Positions 27,667-36,669 of a stretch of 64,000 nt of DNA are shown here, one piece after another. Numbering within the stretch: the first letter of the stretch is position 1; each line of letters begins with the position of its first letter. Both the position numbers and the translations under genes were made by a program. The DNA comes from Paludibacterium paludis. Its GTDB lineage: Bacteria; Pseudomonadota; Gammaproteobacteria; Burkholderiales; Chromobacteriaceae. The notes under the pieces are model-generated. The model ran no database searches and was not told the DNA's origin. It saw only the letters and a program-made list of their open reading frames with translations. The stretch is taken from contig NZ_CP069161.1 in NCBI RefSeq assembly GCF_018802605.1, positions 2,294,001 to 2,358,000 of the forward strand, given 5' to 3'.

Positions 27667-28771
27667 CAGTGAGGCCAAGACATTCCCCTTCCACATAGAC
27701 TTCGATCAGATTCAGTCCCGCATCCAGCACCACAAGGTCGGCCCAGGCGCCGACCGACAGACGCCCGCGCTCGGAGAGCCCCAGGTAATCGGCCGGATAC
27801 AGGGACAAGCGATGCGAGGCCTCTTCCAGCGACAGACCGATCGACACCAGGTTTTTCAGGGCCTGGTCCATGGTGAGCGTGCTGCCCGCGATGGTGCCGT
27901 CCGCCAGGCGCACCCCGCCCAGACATTTGGTGACGGTATGGGAACCGAGCTTGTATTCGCCGTCGGGCATGCCGGCGGCGGCGGTCGAATCGGTGACGCA
28001 GAACAGGCGCGGGATGGCGCGCAGCGCGGCGCGCATCGCCCCCGGATGCACATGCAAGAGATCCGGAATCAGCTCGGCGTACTCCGCATGGGCAAGCGCC
28101 GCGCCGACCACCCCGGGCTTGCGGTGATGCAGGCCGGTCATGGCATTGAACAGATGGGTGAAGCCGCTGGCGCCGTGATTGAGCGCGCAGACCGCATCCT
28201 CATAGGAGCCCAGGGTGTGGCCAAGCTGCACCCGGATGCCGCAGGCGGACAACTGGCGGATGATCTCCATATGGCCGGTGACTTCCGGCGCCAGCGTGAT
28301 CAGGCGGATCGGCGCCAGCGAGCGGTAATAATCGATTTCGGCCCAGACCGCCTGACAGGCGTTGGACGGCTGGGCGCCGAGCTTGCCGGGGTTGATGTAG
28401 GGTCCTTCGAGATGCACGCCGAGCAGACGCGCCGCGCCGCTCTTGCGCGTGGCACAGCTGACGCCGAGCGCCGCGAGGACCGTCTCGATATCCTGCCTTG
28501 GCGCGGTCATGGTCGTGGCCAGCATCGATGTGGTGCCGTGCCGCGCGTGCAGCCGGGCCACCGTATCGGCGGCATCGCCGCCTTCCATGATGTCGGCCCC
28601 GGCTCCGCCATGCACATGCAGGTCGATGAAGCCCGGCAGCAGATAGCACTCGGCCCGCCCGCCTTCCGGCGCATTGCCATCGAGCCGGGCAATGCGTCCG
28701 TCGGCGATGTCCAGCCCGCCATCCAGCCAACCCGAGGAGGTCAGCATGCGTCCTGTCAGTTTCATACCCAT
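27659..28771 (-). CDS. nagA: N-acetylglucosamine-6-phosphate deacetylase
   Basis: 370 aa. Amidohydrolase fold with 'PGFIDLHVHGGAG' (the metal-binding H-x-H), 'LLGVHLEGPYINPGKLGA', 'VQLGHTLGSYEDA' and 'GFTHLFNAMTGLHHRKPG', and the late Asp in 'VTDSTAAAGMPDG'. It removes acetate from GlcNAc-6-P to give GlcN-6-P, the substrate of the next enzyme. The start overlaps the nagR stop by 10 nt; an ATG two codons in (28765) is an alternative. Confidence 0.96.
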   Translation of the reverse strand: MGMKLTGRMLTSSGWLDGGLDIADGRIARLDGNAPEGGRAECYLLPGFIDLHVHGGAGADIMEGGDAADTVARLHARHGTTSMLATTMTAPRQDIETVLAALGVSCATRKSGAARLLGVHLEGPYINPGKLGAQPSNACQAVWAEIDYYRSLAPIRLITLAPEVTGHMEIIRQLSACGIRVQLGHTLGSYEDAVCALNHGASGFTHLFNAMTGLHHRKPGVVGAALAHAEYAELIPDLLHVHPGAMRAALRAIPRLFCVTDSTAAAGMPDGEYKLGSHTVTKCLGGVRLADGTIAGSTLTMDQALKNLVSIGLSLEEASHRLSLYPADYLGLSERGRLSVGAWADLVVLDAGLNLIEVYVEGECLGLTDA

Positions 28772-29502
28772 CGTTTGAGCTCCGCGACAAAGTCGTAGTA
28801 GTCGTTACGACACCAGGTATCGGTCAATTCAATCAGCACGTTATCGGCGGTGTAGCCAAGACGGGTGATCAACAGCAGCGCTTCGCCTGCGCGAATCCCG
28901 CTCAGGGCGGCGATCTCTTCACTGGCGTTGACAGCGCGGATATGCTGCAGGGCGCGAACCACGGAATGGCCGAGCTGATCGAGATGCGCGTACAGCGATG
29001 AGCCGATGGCATTCGGATCGGGAAGGTAACTGGCGGGCAAGGTACTTTGCTCGATGGCCATCACCACGCCGTCGGCCAGACGCTGGCGCTTGAGTCTGAC
29101 CACCTGGGCCGAGGGCGACAGGCCCAGCTTGATGACTTCTTCATGGGTCGGAACCGCGATAGTGCGCTCCAGCCATACGGATGACGGTTCGAAACCGCGC
29201 TGGCGCAGCAATTCGGTGAACCCTGTCAGGCGAGACATGGGTTGCTCGGTGCGAGGCGTGATGAAGGTTCCCGAACCGTGACGTCGGCGCACCAGGCCCT
29301 GCTCGATCAAAACGTCGAAAGCCTTGCGCGCGGTGACTCGGGAAATGCCCAGCTCTTCCGAAACGGTACGCTCGGAAGGCAGCGCCTCGTCGGCGCGCCA
29401 CCACCCGGCATTGATGGCCGTCGCGAGCTTCTGGGCCAATTGCAGATAAAGCGGCGTCGACTGGCCCTCGTCGGGCTTCAGCGCATGCCAGCGATCATCC
29501 AT
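28762..29502 (-). CDS. nagR: GntR/HutC-family regulator of the nag operon
   Basis: 246 aa. N-terminal winged helix of the GntR family ('LPSERTVSEELGISRVTARKAFDVL', about residues 40-65, quoted in part) with the beta-hairpin 'VRRRHGSGTFI'. The C-terminal UTRA effector domain ends 'IELTDTWCRNDYYDF'. UTRA domains of this subgroup bind GlcN-6-P or GlcNAc-6-P and release DNA. As the first gene of the operon it is likely autoregulated through the operator pair upstream (29542-29561 and 29643-29662). Confidence 0.92.
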   Translation of the reverse strand: MDDRWHALKPDEGQSTPLYLQLAQKLATAINAGWWRADEALPSERTVSEELGISRVTARKAFDVLIEQGLVRRRHGSGTFITPRTEQPMSRLTGFTELLRQRGFEPSSVWLERTIAVPTHEEVIKLGLSPSAQVVRLKRQRLADGVVMAIEQSTLPASYLPDPNAIGSSLYAHLDQLGHSVVRALQHIRAVNASEEIAALSGIRAGEALLLITRLGYTADNVLIELTDTWCRNDYYDFVAELKRWV

Positions 29503-29537
29503 GGTATTGCCTTGAGTATGAATTGTTATGACTCAAA

Positions 29538-29566
29538 ACAGTAATACCACTTAAATACCAGGTCAA
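29538..29566 (-). promoter_or_regulatory. Candidate nag operon promoter with operator in the spacer
   Basis: On the minus strand, -35 TTGACC (29566-29561), a 17-nt spacer and -10 TACTGT (29543-29538), about 36 nt before the nagR start. The spacer consists of the operator-like sequence at 29542-29561, so a bound NagR would block RNA polymerase. Confidence 0.5.
29542..29561 (-). promoter_or_regulatory. NagR operator candidate 1
   Basis: Plus strand TAATACCACTTAAATACCAG, containing two direct ATACCA units 11 nt apart. It matches site 2 (29643-29662) at 17 of 20 positions and lies between the predicted -35 and -10 of the nag promoter. Confidence 0.5.
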
Positions 29567-29642
29567 CTATCGCCATCGAAAATCCAGCACATATATGACA
29601 AACACCACCCCATTTTCCCCATTTGACAACGCTTTCACCGGA

Positions 29643-29662
29643 TAAAACCAATTCAATACCAG
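29643..29662 (-). promoter_or_regulatory. NagR operator candidate 2
   Basis: Plus strand TAAAACCAATTCAATACCAG, 17/20 identical to site 1 and in the same orientation. The two starts are 101 nt apart, close to a whole number of DNA turns, which would allow looping by dimers. Confidence 0.45.
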
Positions 29663-29715
29663 TTGCTGCGCCGCAACATCCTTCTTTTCGGCAAATCTTG
29701 CCTCTGTAGCGCTTA

Positions 29716-29738
29716 ATGATGTATTTTGTATGCATCTT
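29716..29738 (+). promoter_or_regulatory. NsrR-like nitric-oxide-responsive operator before nnrS
   Basis: The imperfect palindrome GATGTATTT..ATGCATCTT matches the known NsrR consensus (AAGATGYATTT-N-AAATRCATCTT) at about 20 of 23 positions. It lies 20 nt before the nnrS start and overlaps a possible -10 (TATTTT at 29722-29727). nnrS is a common member of NsrR regulons. Confidence 0.6.
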
Positions 29739-29757
29739 TAAATGCGAGACACCAACC

Positions 29758-30942
29758 ATGACGTTTCTGCGCCTGGAGGAACCCTCCCAGCCTCCCGTCA
29801 CAGGCTTGCCCCTGTTAAGGCTCGGCTTTCGCCCGTTTTATCTGCTGGCGGCCCTGTTCGCCGCCGTAGCCGTTCCGCTCTGGCTCGCCGCGCTGACCGG
29901 ACATGCCCGGCTCCCCTGGGCCGGAGCCGCATGGCATGCCCATGAAATGCTGTTCGGCTTCGCCGCCGCGGTGATCGCGGGATTCTTGCTGACCGCCGTG
30001 CGCAACTGGACCGGCGCCGATACGATCGCCGGCGCGCCACTCGGCGCGCTCGCCACATTATGGGTCGCCGGCCGGCTAGCGCCGTGGTTCCTTCCCGGCT
30101 GGGCGGCCGCCGTGACCGATATCCTGTTTTTGCCGCTCGCCGCCTGGGCCGTCGCACATCCTCTGATCAAGGCGCGCAACCGGCGCAATACCTTCGTACC
30201 TTGCCTGCTGCTGGCGATGGCGCTGCTCAATATTGCCTGGCATGGCCTGGTGAACCGGGATCCGTTCTGGGCGATGACACTGCTCAAACTGCAACTGGGT
30301 CTGATCGCCACGCTGATGAGCGTGATCGCGGGGCGGGTCGTGCCGATGTTCACCCGCAACGCCATCGCGGGCGTCCGGCAAACAAGCCATCCCTGGATCG
30401 AACGCGCCAGCGCGCCGCTGACGCTCATCGGCTGGAGCGCCTGGGTACTGTCGCCGCATTCCGCGTGGCTTGCCGCGCCATTGGCGGGTATTGCGCTGAT
30501 GCACGGCGTCCGTCTCATTGGCTGGGGCGCGCTCGCGACCGCCAGAAAACCCATCCTCTGGATCCTGCACGTATCGTGCGCTTTCGCCGCGCTCGCCTTT
30601 GCGGCCGCCGCCGCCGATTGCCTGTCGCTCGCGCCCGCCTCGCTCGCCATTCACGTGCTGGCGGTCGGTGGCATGGGAGGCCTGATCATCGGCATGGTGA
30701 CACGCACGGCGCGCGGCCACACAGGCCGGCCGCTCACGGCGGGAAGAACGGAGTGCCTCGCCTACGCGTGCCTGGTGGCGGCCACCTTGCTGCGGACCGT
30801 GCCCCTGATTCTGCCGGCGCCGGGAGGCTACCTCGCCTGGCTCGATGCCGCCGCCGTCGCGTGGAGCGCCGCGTTCGCCGTCTACTTCATCCGCTATCTG
30901 CCGTGGCTTAGCGCGCCGCGCGTGGATGGAAAACCCGGCTAG
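29758..30942 (+). CDS. nnrS: NnrS family heme-copper membrane protein
   Basis: 394 aa from the ATG at 29758. Twelve or so hydrophobic helices. Family motifs are 'LLRLGFRPFYLLAALFA', 'AWHAHEMLFGFAAAVIAGFLLTA' (with conserved His), 'GRVVPMFTRNA' and 'HVLAVGGMGGLIIGMVTRTARGHTGR', each quoted in part. NnrS protects cells against nitric oxide stress, helping to prevent iron-dinitrosyl complex formation. The NsrR-like operator just upstream supports control by NO. The 3' end overlaps benE tail-to-tail by 4 nt. No denitrification gene is visible in the window. Confidence 0.92.
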   Translation: MTFLRLEEPSQPPVTGLPLLRLGFRPFYLLAALFAAVAVPLWLAALTGHARLPWAGAAWHAHEMLFGFAAAVIAGFLLTAVRNWTGADTIAGAPLGALATLWVAGRLAPWFLPGWAAAVTDILFLPLAAWAVAHPLIKARNRRNTFVPCLLLAMALLNIAWHGLVNRDPFWAMTLLKLQLGLIATLMSVIAGRVVPMFTRNAIAGVRQTSHPWIERASAPLTLIGWSAWVLSPHSAWLAAPLAGIALMHGVRLIGWGALATARKPILWILHVSCAFAALAFAAAAADCLSLAPASLAIHVLAVGGMGGLIIGMVTRTARGHTGRPLTAGRTECLAYACLVAATLLRTVPLILPAPGGYLAWLDAAAVAWSAAFAVYFIRYLPWLSAPRVDGKPG

Positions 30943-32114
30943 GCCGCGCGAAGGGCCGGCAGCCGGGACGCCAGCAGGGTCGTCACGCCGGCGATCAGCC
31001 CCCAGAACGCCGACCCGACCCCGAAGAGCGTCATGCCCGAGGCGGTGACGAGGAACGTCACCAGCGCCGCCTCGCGGCCATCGGGGTCATGCAGCGCGGT
31101 CGCCAGGCCATTGCCGATGGTGCCCAGCAGAGCCAGTCCCGCCACGGCGCTGATCAGCGCGGCGGGGAATGCGGCGAACAGGGACGCGACCGCGGCCCCG
31201 AAGACACCGATCAGACAATAGAACACCCCGGCCATCACGGCCGCCACATAGCGCCGCGCGCGCTCCGGGTGTGCCTCTTCCCCCATGCAGATGGCGGCCG
31301 TGATCGCCGCGAGGTTGAGCGCGAACGCGCCGAACGGCGCGAGAGCCAGTGAAACAAGACCGGTAACGCCAATCACCGGCGAGACCGGAACCGCGAAACC
31401 GGAGGCGCGGATCACGGCGACACCGGGCACGTTCTGCGACGCCATGGTGACCATGAACAGCGGCAGCGCCACCCCGATCAGGGCGGACACGGACCAGGAA
31501 GGCATGACGAGTACCGGACTGGCGAGTTCCATGCGCAAGGCATCGGCATGCAAGCTGCCCTGCCAGGCGGCGATTATGGTGCCAAGAAGCAGCACGACAG
31601 GGATCGCGTAGCGTGGACGGTAGCGACGCATCACGAGATAAGCGGCGAACATGGGCAGCACCAGCGCCAGACTGCCCTGCATGGCGGTGAACACATTCAT
31701 GCCGAAACGCACCAGCACGCCGGCCAGCATGCCCGAGGCGAGGCCGGGAGGGATGCGTTTCATGGCTTTTTCAAACACCCCGGAAAAACCGCACAGTGCG
31801 ATCAGCAACCCGGACACCATGAACGCGCCCGTCGCCTCGGCGAGGGACACCCCCGCCATCGCGGTCAGCAGCACGGCGGCTCCGGGCGTCGACCAGGCCG
31901 TGACGACCGGCATCCGGTAGCGCAGGGACGGAAGGATGCAGGTCAGTCCCATCCCCCATCCCAACGCCCACATCCATGAGGCCTTCACCGCCGCATCGGC
32001 GCCGGCGGCTTCCGCGGCCTGAAAAACAATGACGGCGGAACTCGTGAAACCGACAAGCACGGTAACAAAGCCGGCGACGACGGCCGATAGCGATATATCC
32101 CGAAAAAAACCCAT
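30939..32114 (-). CDS. benE: BenE-family benzoate/H+ symporter
   Basis: 391 aa from the ATG at 32114, preceded by GGAGG. About twelve transmembrane helices. BenE hallmarks are 'GFFRDISLSAVVAGFVTVLVGFTSSAVIVFQAA' (opening, quoted in part), 'VVTAWSTPGAA' and 'NLAAITAAICMGEEAHP'. It is expected to import benzoate or a related aromatic acid. No ben/cat catabolic gene lies nearby, so the substrate is uncertain. Confidence 0.9.
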   Translation of the reverse strand: MGFFRDISLSAVVAGFVTVLVGFTSSAVIVFQAAEAAGADAAVKASWMWALGWGMGLTCILPSLRYRMPVVTAWSTPGAAVLLTAMAGVSLAEATGAFMVSGLLIALCGFSGVFEKAMKRIPPGLASGMLAGVLVRFGMNVFTAMQGSLALVLPMFAAYLVMRRYRPRYAIPVVLLLGTIIAAWQGSLHADALRMELASPVLVMPSWSVSALIGVALPLFMVTMASQNVPGVAVIRASGFAVPVSPVIGVTGLVSLALAPFGAFALNLAAITAAICMGEEAHPERARRYVAAVMAGVFYCLIGVFGAAVASLFAAFPAALISAVAGLALLGTIGNGLATALHDPDGREAALVTFLVTASGMTLFGVGSAFWGLIAGVTTLLASRLPALRAA

Positions 32115-32170
32115 ACAGCGCCTCCGACGAAATCGAATCGTCAAAGGTAACACATATGAATAGTATGTGT

Positions 32171-32974
32171 TCAGGGCTCGAGGCCGACGCGAACGACGTC
32201 GGGAGGCGGCGTTTCCTGCGGAAGCCAGCGCCGGTAAATGGACTGAAAACTGCCATCCTTTTTCATGGCGCGCAGGGCGTTTTCCCAGGCGAGCACGGTA
32301 TCGCGCGGCGTGCCCATGGAAAACGCGAGGTAAAGCTGCAACGATTCAAGCGTGGTCACCCGATCGACGGAGTCGGCCGAGAACCCCGCTTGCGCAAGGG
32401 CCGTCCCCGCGGCGAACCCGCCTTCGACCCACAGACCGACGCGACCGGCCATCAACAGACGGGCCGACTGACCGGAATCCACGGTCTCGATAATGTTGAC
32501 GAATCCCTTCGCCTCCGCCGCCACCTTGAAAATACTGCCCCGATAGGCGGTGACCGGCATGCGCTTGATCACATCGCCCATGCGCAGGTAGCGCGCCGCC
32601 TCGCCCTTTCGGCAAAAAAGCTCGGTATGGGAAACGGCCACCGGACCGATCAGGGTCATGAATTTTTCCCGTTCGGGGGAGCGGGCCACGGTGAAGAGCA
32701 TGACATTCGGCCTGGCAATCAGATAGCTGTAGCCCCGCGCCCAGGGCACGATCTCGATACGGGCATTGTCGCCCACCCTTTTTTGCAGGGCGGAGACAAT
32801 CTCGACCGCCATGCCGTCCGCCTTGCCATTGCGCAGGAATGACACAGGAGGCCACTCTTCGGTGTACAAGGCGAGCGGTTCTTTCCCGCCGGCCGGCCCG
32901 ATCGCCGCCACTCCCATACCGATGCATGCCAGGATCAAGCGGAACGCTTTGCCCCATGTGAACACCCGCCACAT
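32171..32974 (-). CDS. Periplasmic substrate-binding protein, SBP_bac_3 type
   Basis: 267 aa from the ATG at 32974 with a GGAAAGG just upstream. A signal peptide (about residues 1-28) precedes 'LALYTEEWPPVSFLRNGKADGMAVEIV', the typical opening strand of amino-acid-type binding proteins. Further matches are 'YSYLIARPNVMLFTVARSPERE' and 'LESLQLYLAFSMGT'; all are quoted in part. No ABC permease or ATPase genes are adjacent. Stand-alone members of this family often serve as sensors or orphan binding proteins. Ligand unknown. Confidence 0.85.
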   Translation of the reverse strand: MWRVFTWGKAFRLILACIGMGVAAIGPAGGKEPLALYTEEWPPVSFLRNGKADGMAVEIVSALQKRVGDNARIEIVPWARGYSYLIARPNVMLFTVARSPEREKFMTLIGPVAVSHTELFCRKGEAARYLRMGDVIKRMPVTAYRGSIFKVAAEAKGFVNIIETVDSGQSARLLMAGRVGLWVEGGFAAGTALAQAGFSADSVDRVTTLESLQLYLAFSMGTPRDTVLAWENALRAMKKDGSFQSIYRRWLPQETPPPDVVRVGLEP

Positions 32975-33078
32975 CCTTTCCGTTGTCCGACTGTTTTGTC
33001 TGAGTCTAGTCAAGCGATGGCGAGGCGGCCAGCCAGGCGATATAGTGACAGGGTGTTTGTTCTTTCCGCTCGCCGACC

Positions 33079-33732
33079 ATGCGCATCCTCTCCGCCGAAA
33101 TCGTCCATTTGCTGCACGCCTTGCCGCACGGCGCGCTGGCTACCCACTCGCTGACCTGTCCGGGTTTTCCCTACGCCACCGCCCTGCCCTTCGTGCCGGA
33201 CGCCTTTCAGCGGCCGGTGTTCCTGATCAGCGGGCTTGCCGAGCACACCCGCAACCTCGACGCCGATCCGCGCTCGAGCCTGCTTGTCGGCCCCCCCTCC
33301 GGCGACGATGCGCAAACCGGGGAACGCATGACACTGGTCGGTGAAACCCGAGCCATCGATGCCGGCGACGCGGCCACCCGTCGCTACCTGCGTTATCTTC
33401 CCCAGGCAGAGCCTTATCTGGATTTGGGCGATTTCCGGTTTTTCAGGATGGAGCCGACGGATATCCGCCTGATCGCCGGATTCGGGCGCATGGGCTGGCG
33501 CCGGGATGCACCGTTCGACAACGCGCCGGCGCTGGATGAAAACCGCGAAGAGACCCTCATCGCGTCACTGGCCCCCGGACTGCGCGCGGACACCCGCCTC
33601 TTGGGCATCGACCCGTGGGGCATCGATCTTGAACGGGAGGGCTGCAGACTGCGGATACGGTTCGACTCGCAGGCGGAACCCGAAGAGGTGGACATCGTGG
33701 CTCGGCGCGCCCTGGACCGTCTGCCCCGCTAG
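33079..33732 (+). CDS. HugZ-like FMN-binding split-barrel protein
   Basis: 217 aa. N-terminal split barrel of the pyridoxamine-phosphate-oxidase fold ('HGALATHS', 'FPYATALPFVPD', 'LISGLAEHTRNLDADPRSSLLV' in part) followed by 'RFFRMEPTDIRLIAGFGRMGW' and a C-terminal DUF2470-like domain. This two-domain order is that of HugZ/HutZ-type heme oxygenases and related proteins. The short N-terminus and the lack of heme-uptake genes nearby leave function open. Its 3' end overlaps the next gene by 4 nt. Confidence 0.82.
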   Translation: MRILSAEIVHLLHALPHGALATHSLTCPGFPYATALPFVPDAFQRPVFLISGLAEHTRNLDADPRSSLLVGPPSGDDAQTGERMTLVGETRAIDAGDAATRRYLRYLPQAEPYLDLGDFRFFRMEPTDIRLIAGFGRMGWRRDAPFDNAPALDENREETLIASLAPGLRADTRLLGIDPWGIDLEREGCRLRIRFDSQAEPEEVDIVARRALDRLPR

Positions 33733-33998
33733 GGCGACGGTACCGCGCCAAGCACGCGCCCGAGCAGCGCGAGGATGGCCAGAGCCAGAGAGAGCACCGA
33801 AACGAGCCCCACCGCTTTTGTTTCGCGCGTCGCGCGCCGTCCGGCCTCGCGCGGGTCGGCCCCCTGAGCGAGCCAGCGTCTTTCGCGGGCGCCCCGGAAA
33901 TACATCAGCGCGCACAAAAGCAGCAGCACGGACAACGGCAGACCGACGGCGAACCAGACAAGGCCGGGCGGAGCGAGGTCGAGAAAGCGGTCGGACAC
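33729..33998 (-). CDS. Small two-helix membrane protein
   Basis: 89 aa from a GTG at 33998. Two hydrophobic helices (about residues 13-34 and 63-85) flank a basic, cytosolic-looking loop. No family recognised. It lies 4 nt downstream of the DUF2788 gene on the same strand, so the two are probably co-transcribed and may interact in the inner membrane. Confidence 0.65.
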   Translation of the reverse strand: MSDRFLDLAPPGLVWFAVGLPLSVLLLLCALMYFRGARERRWLAQGADPREAGRRATRETKAVGLVSVLSLALAILALLGRVLGAVPSP

Positions 33999-34002
33999 GA
34001 CT

Positions 34003-34206
34003 CTACTTCTGGATCAGGAAATTGACCAGGACTTCCTTGAAAATGAAGCCGAACACGCCGAACCCGAGCACCAGGAACAGTACGGCGGTGCCGAACCGGC
34101 CGGCGCCGGACTTCTTGCCCAGATCCCAGACGATGAATCCCATGAAAACGATCAGGGCGGTCAGGCAAACCGCCATGGAAATATTGGTGAATTGCTCTTC
34201 GCTCAT
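34003..34206 (-). CDS. DUF2788 small membrane protein
   Basis: 67 aa. Two transmembrane helices around a conserved 'IVWDLGKKSGAGRFGT' loop identify the DUF2788 family, common in beta- and gammaproteobacteria and of unknown function. The C-terminus 'GFIFKEVLVNFLIQK' is also conserved in my recollection of the family. First gene of a two-gene unit. Confidence 0.82.
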   Translation of the reverse strand: MSEEQFTNISMAVCLTALIVFMGFIVWDLGKKSGAGRFGTAVLFLVLGFGVFGFIFKEVLVNFLIQK

Positions 34207-34318
34207 ACGGCAACGTTCCTGACGGGTATACGGGTGACCGGCTATTAAATCAAAAAAACATCCCGTTGTCAGGAGGACAGAAGCATGCCGCCGTCACTGT
34301 CGCTGGCATGCCATTCCT

Positions 34319-35251
34319 TCAGACCGCGAGGCGCGGCAGCAAGGCCCGGATAGCGAAGCGGTCCTGAACGGGCAGTGGCGCCCCCCGGGCTTCGCGCAAG
34401 GCAATAAAACCGTTCAAGGTGCTCCGTACCTTGGTAGCGAGCCCGGCGCGAACCGCCTGCAAGGATCTGTCGATGGCCCGTCTCGCTTCATCGGACAGAC
34501 CGGCTTCGTCAAGTTCGGTCAATTGCCGTTGCCCCAGCGTCAGGCCATCGAGCTGCGCGCGCACCAGAGCCACTAGCGCCTTGGCCAGGGCAACACTGTC
34601 GCCCCCCGCAAGAAGCCGCGCCTCAGTCGCCCGGCAATCGGCTTCCGTACTTCCGATCTGCGCGGATAAGATCGCGTGCCATGCCGCGCCCAGATCCGCC
34701 GCGGAAGAAGCATTGCGAGCGCGGTCCAAAGAAGACGCCGCCAAAAGAAAGAACAGGCGTTCGCCCAGCACAATATCCTCACGCACCCCCCTCTGCGCAA
34801 AAGCGGACGCCTTCTTGTCCAGACAGCCCGCCACCCGTCCGAACGCGCCTTCATAGTCATTCACCAGCGTGGCAACCAGTCCTTGCCGGGCAGGGAGTTC
34901 GACGTTGCGGTCGGAGGCGCGCACCAGCAGGTTCATTACGCCCTCCCAGCGAAGCTTCGCCACCAACGCGGTCCATTCGCGCCAAGCGCAACTGCCCTCG
35001 CGCGGCAAACGCATCGGTCGAATCCCGGCATTCGCCGTATTTTTCGGGTGATGCCCCCGTTCGAAAGGATCGATGGGCAGCGCGCGAACCCGGCGGACAG
35101 CGTCGAATCGGACCTGGCGAGGCGGGCGGCACGCAACGGGCCCCGTCGGCCATGCACGGCTTTGCCGGGCGTCAAATACAGACATTTTCAAGTCGGGGCC
35201 GTCGAGCGGCGTGCGAAGATAGGGGGTACAAATATGATTGATTAGCGGCAT
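34319..35251 (-). CDS. Hypothetical 310-aa protein, possibly a secreted effector
   Basis: Family not recognised. Residues 1-100 look unstructured and rich in Pro/Arg, with 'RQVRFDAVRRVRALPIDPF', a V-x-F type docking-like motif. Residues 105-300 are predicted helical, with long amphipathic stretches ('LTLGQRQLTELDEAGLSDEA'). No signal peptide or membrane helix. The gene stands alone between DUF2788 and the argG terminator. A disordered N-terminus with a helical C-terminus is common in type III or IV effectors, but no secretion genes are visible, so this is only a suggestion. Confidence 0.65.
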   Translation of the reverse strand: MPLINHICTPYLRTPLDGPDLKMSVFDARQSRAWPTGPVACRPPRQVRFDAVRRVRALPIDPFERGHHPKNTANAGIRPMRLPREGSCAWREWTALVAKLRWEGVMNLLVRASDRNVELPARQGLVATLVNDYEGAFGRVAGCLDKKASAFAQRGVREDIVLGERLFFLLAASSLDRARNASSAADLGAAWHAILSAQIGSTEADCRATEARLLAGGDSVALAKALVALVRAQLDGLTLGQRQLTELDEAGLSDEARRAIDRSLQAVRAGLATKVRSTLNGFIALREARGAPLPVQDRFAIRALLPRLAV

Positions 35252-35342
35252 TGGATGGATTTCCTTACTGACCTTTATCGAAAGACTCCATCAGAACAGC
35301 AAAGCGCCCCCAACCTCTTTCATTTTCTATTCATCGCATGAC

Positions 35343-35380
35343 AAAACAGCCCGCGGGACTGGCCAGCGGGCTGTTTTTTT
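35343..35380. terminator. Bidirectional terminator after argG
   Basis: AAAACAGCCCGC..GCGGGCTGTTTTTTT hairpin: the arms CAGCCCGC and GCGGGCTG pair perfectly, with a T-run on the plus strand and a shorter one on the minus strand. On the minus strand it follows the argG stop (35400). Confidence 0.8.
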
Positions 35381-35399
35381 ACCAAGGCAGACAGACTGG

Positions 35400-36623
35400 T
35401 CAGCCGCGCTTCTGTTTCTGCCGGGCGGCGATGCGCATGCGCAGCGCATTGAGTCGGATGAAGCCGGCCGCGTCGGCGTGGTTGTAGGCACCGCCATCCT
35501 CATCGAAGGTGGCGATGGTCGGATCGAACAGCGAGTCGTCCGAATCGCGTCCCACCACATACACACCACCCTTGTAGAGCTTCAGGCGCACCCAGCCGTT
35601 CACCGTCGCCTGGGACGCGTCGATCATGGTCTGCATCATCGCGCGTTCGGGCGCCCACCAGTAGCCGGTGTAAATCAGGCTGGCATAGCGCGGCATCAGT
35701 TCGTCCTTGAGGTGCGCCACCTCGCGGTCAAGGGTGATCGACTCGATGGCGCGGTGCGCCTTGAGCATGATGGTTCCGCCCGGTGTTTCATAGCAGCCGC
35801 GCGATTTCATGCCGACATAGCGGTTTTCCACGATGTCCAGGCGGCCGATGCCGTGCTTGCCGCCCAGCCGGTTGAGCTCCGCCAGCACCGTGGCGGGACT
35901 CATGGCGACGCCGTTGATGGCCACGATATCGCCCTGGCGGTAGGTCAGTTCGACATACTCCGGGCTGTCCGGAGCGTTTTCCGGGCTCGTGGTCCACAGC
36001 CACATGTCTTCCTCGGGTTCGTTGGCCGGATTTTCCAGCACGGTGCCCTCATAGGAAATGTGCAGCAGGTTGGCGTCCATCGAATACGGACTGCCGCCGT
36101 TCTTTTTCTTGGAGATGTCGATGCCGTTCGCCTCGGCATAGGCCAGCAGCTTTTCACGGGACAACAGATCCCACTCGCGCCACGGCGCGATCACCTTGAC
36201 GTCGGGCTTGAGCGCGTAATACCCCAGCTCGAAGCGCACCTGATCGTTGCCCTTGCCGGTCGCGCCGTGCGAGACGGCATCGGCGCCCATCTGGCGGGCG
36301 ATCTCGATCTGGCGCTTGGCGATCAGCGGCCGGGCGATGGAGGTGCCGAGCAGGTACTCGCCTTCGTACACCGCGTTGGCGCGGAACATCGGGAACACGA
36401 AATCGCGGACGAACTCTTCCTTCAGGTCGTCAATGAAAATGTTCTCGGGCTTGATGCCAAGCGCCAGCGCTTTCTTGCGCGCCGGTTCCACTTCCTCTCC
36501 CTGGCCGATGTCGGCGGTAAAGGTGACGACTTCGCACCGATACGTGTCTTGCAGCCACTTGAGGATGACCGATGTGTCGAGACCGCCCGAGTAGGCGAGC
36601 ACTACTTTCTTGATATCTGACAT
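35400..36623 (-). CDS. argG: Argininosuccinate synthase
   Basis: 407 aa from the ATG at 36623. N-type ATP pyrophosphatase motif '[11 protein letters not shown]', then '[12 protein letters not shown]', '[21 protein letters not shown]' and '[10 protein letters not shown]', quoted in part. It joins citrulline and aspartate with ATP to make argininosuccinate, the penultimate step of arginine synthesis. It lies 46 nt downstream of argF, the gene making its substrate citrulline, so the pair forms an operon ending at the terminator near 35343. Confidence 0.97.
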   Translation of the reverse strand: MSDIKKVVLAYSGGLDTSVILKWLQDTYRCEVVTFTADIGQGEEVEPARKKALALGIKPENIFIDDLKEEFVRDFVFPMFRANAVYEGEYLLGTSIARPLIAKRQIEIARQMGADAVSHGATGKGNDQVRFELGYYALKPDVKVIAPWREWDLLSREKLLAYAEANGIDISKKKNGGSPYSMDANLLHISYEGTVLENPANEPEEDMWLWTTSPENAPDSPEYVELTYRQGDIVAINGVAMSPATVLAELNRLGGKHGIGRLDIVENRYVGMKSRGCYETPGGTIMLKAHRAIESITLDREVAHLKDELMPRYASLIYTGYWWAPERAMMQTMIDASQATVNGWVRLKLYKGGVYVVGRDSDDSLFDPTIATFDEDGGAYNHADAAGFIRLNALRMRIAARQKQKRG

Positions 36624-36669
36624 GTGTTTCTCTACTCCAGTAAATCGTTTTTTTCGGTGCGGCGCGATA

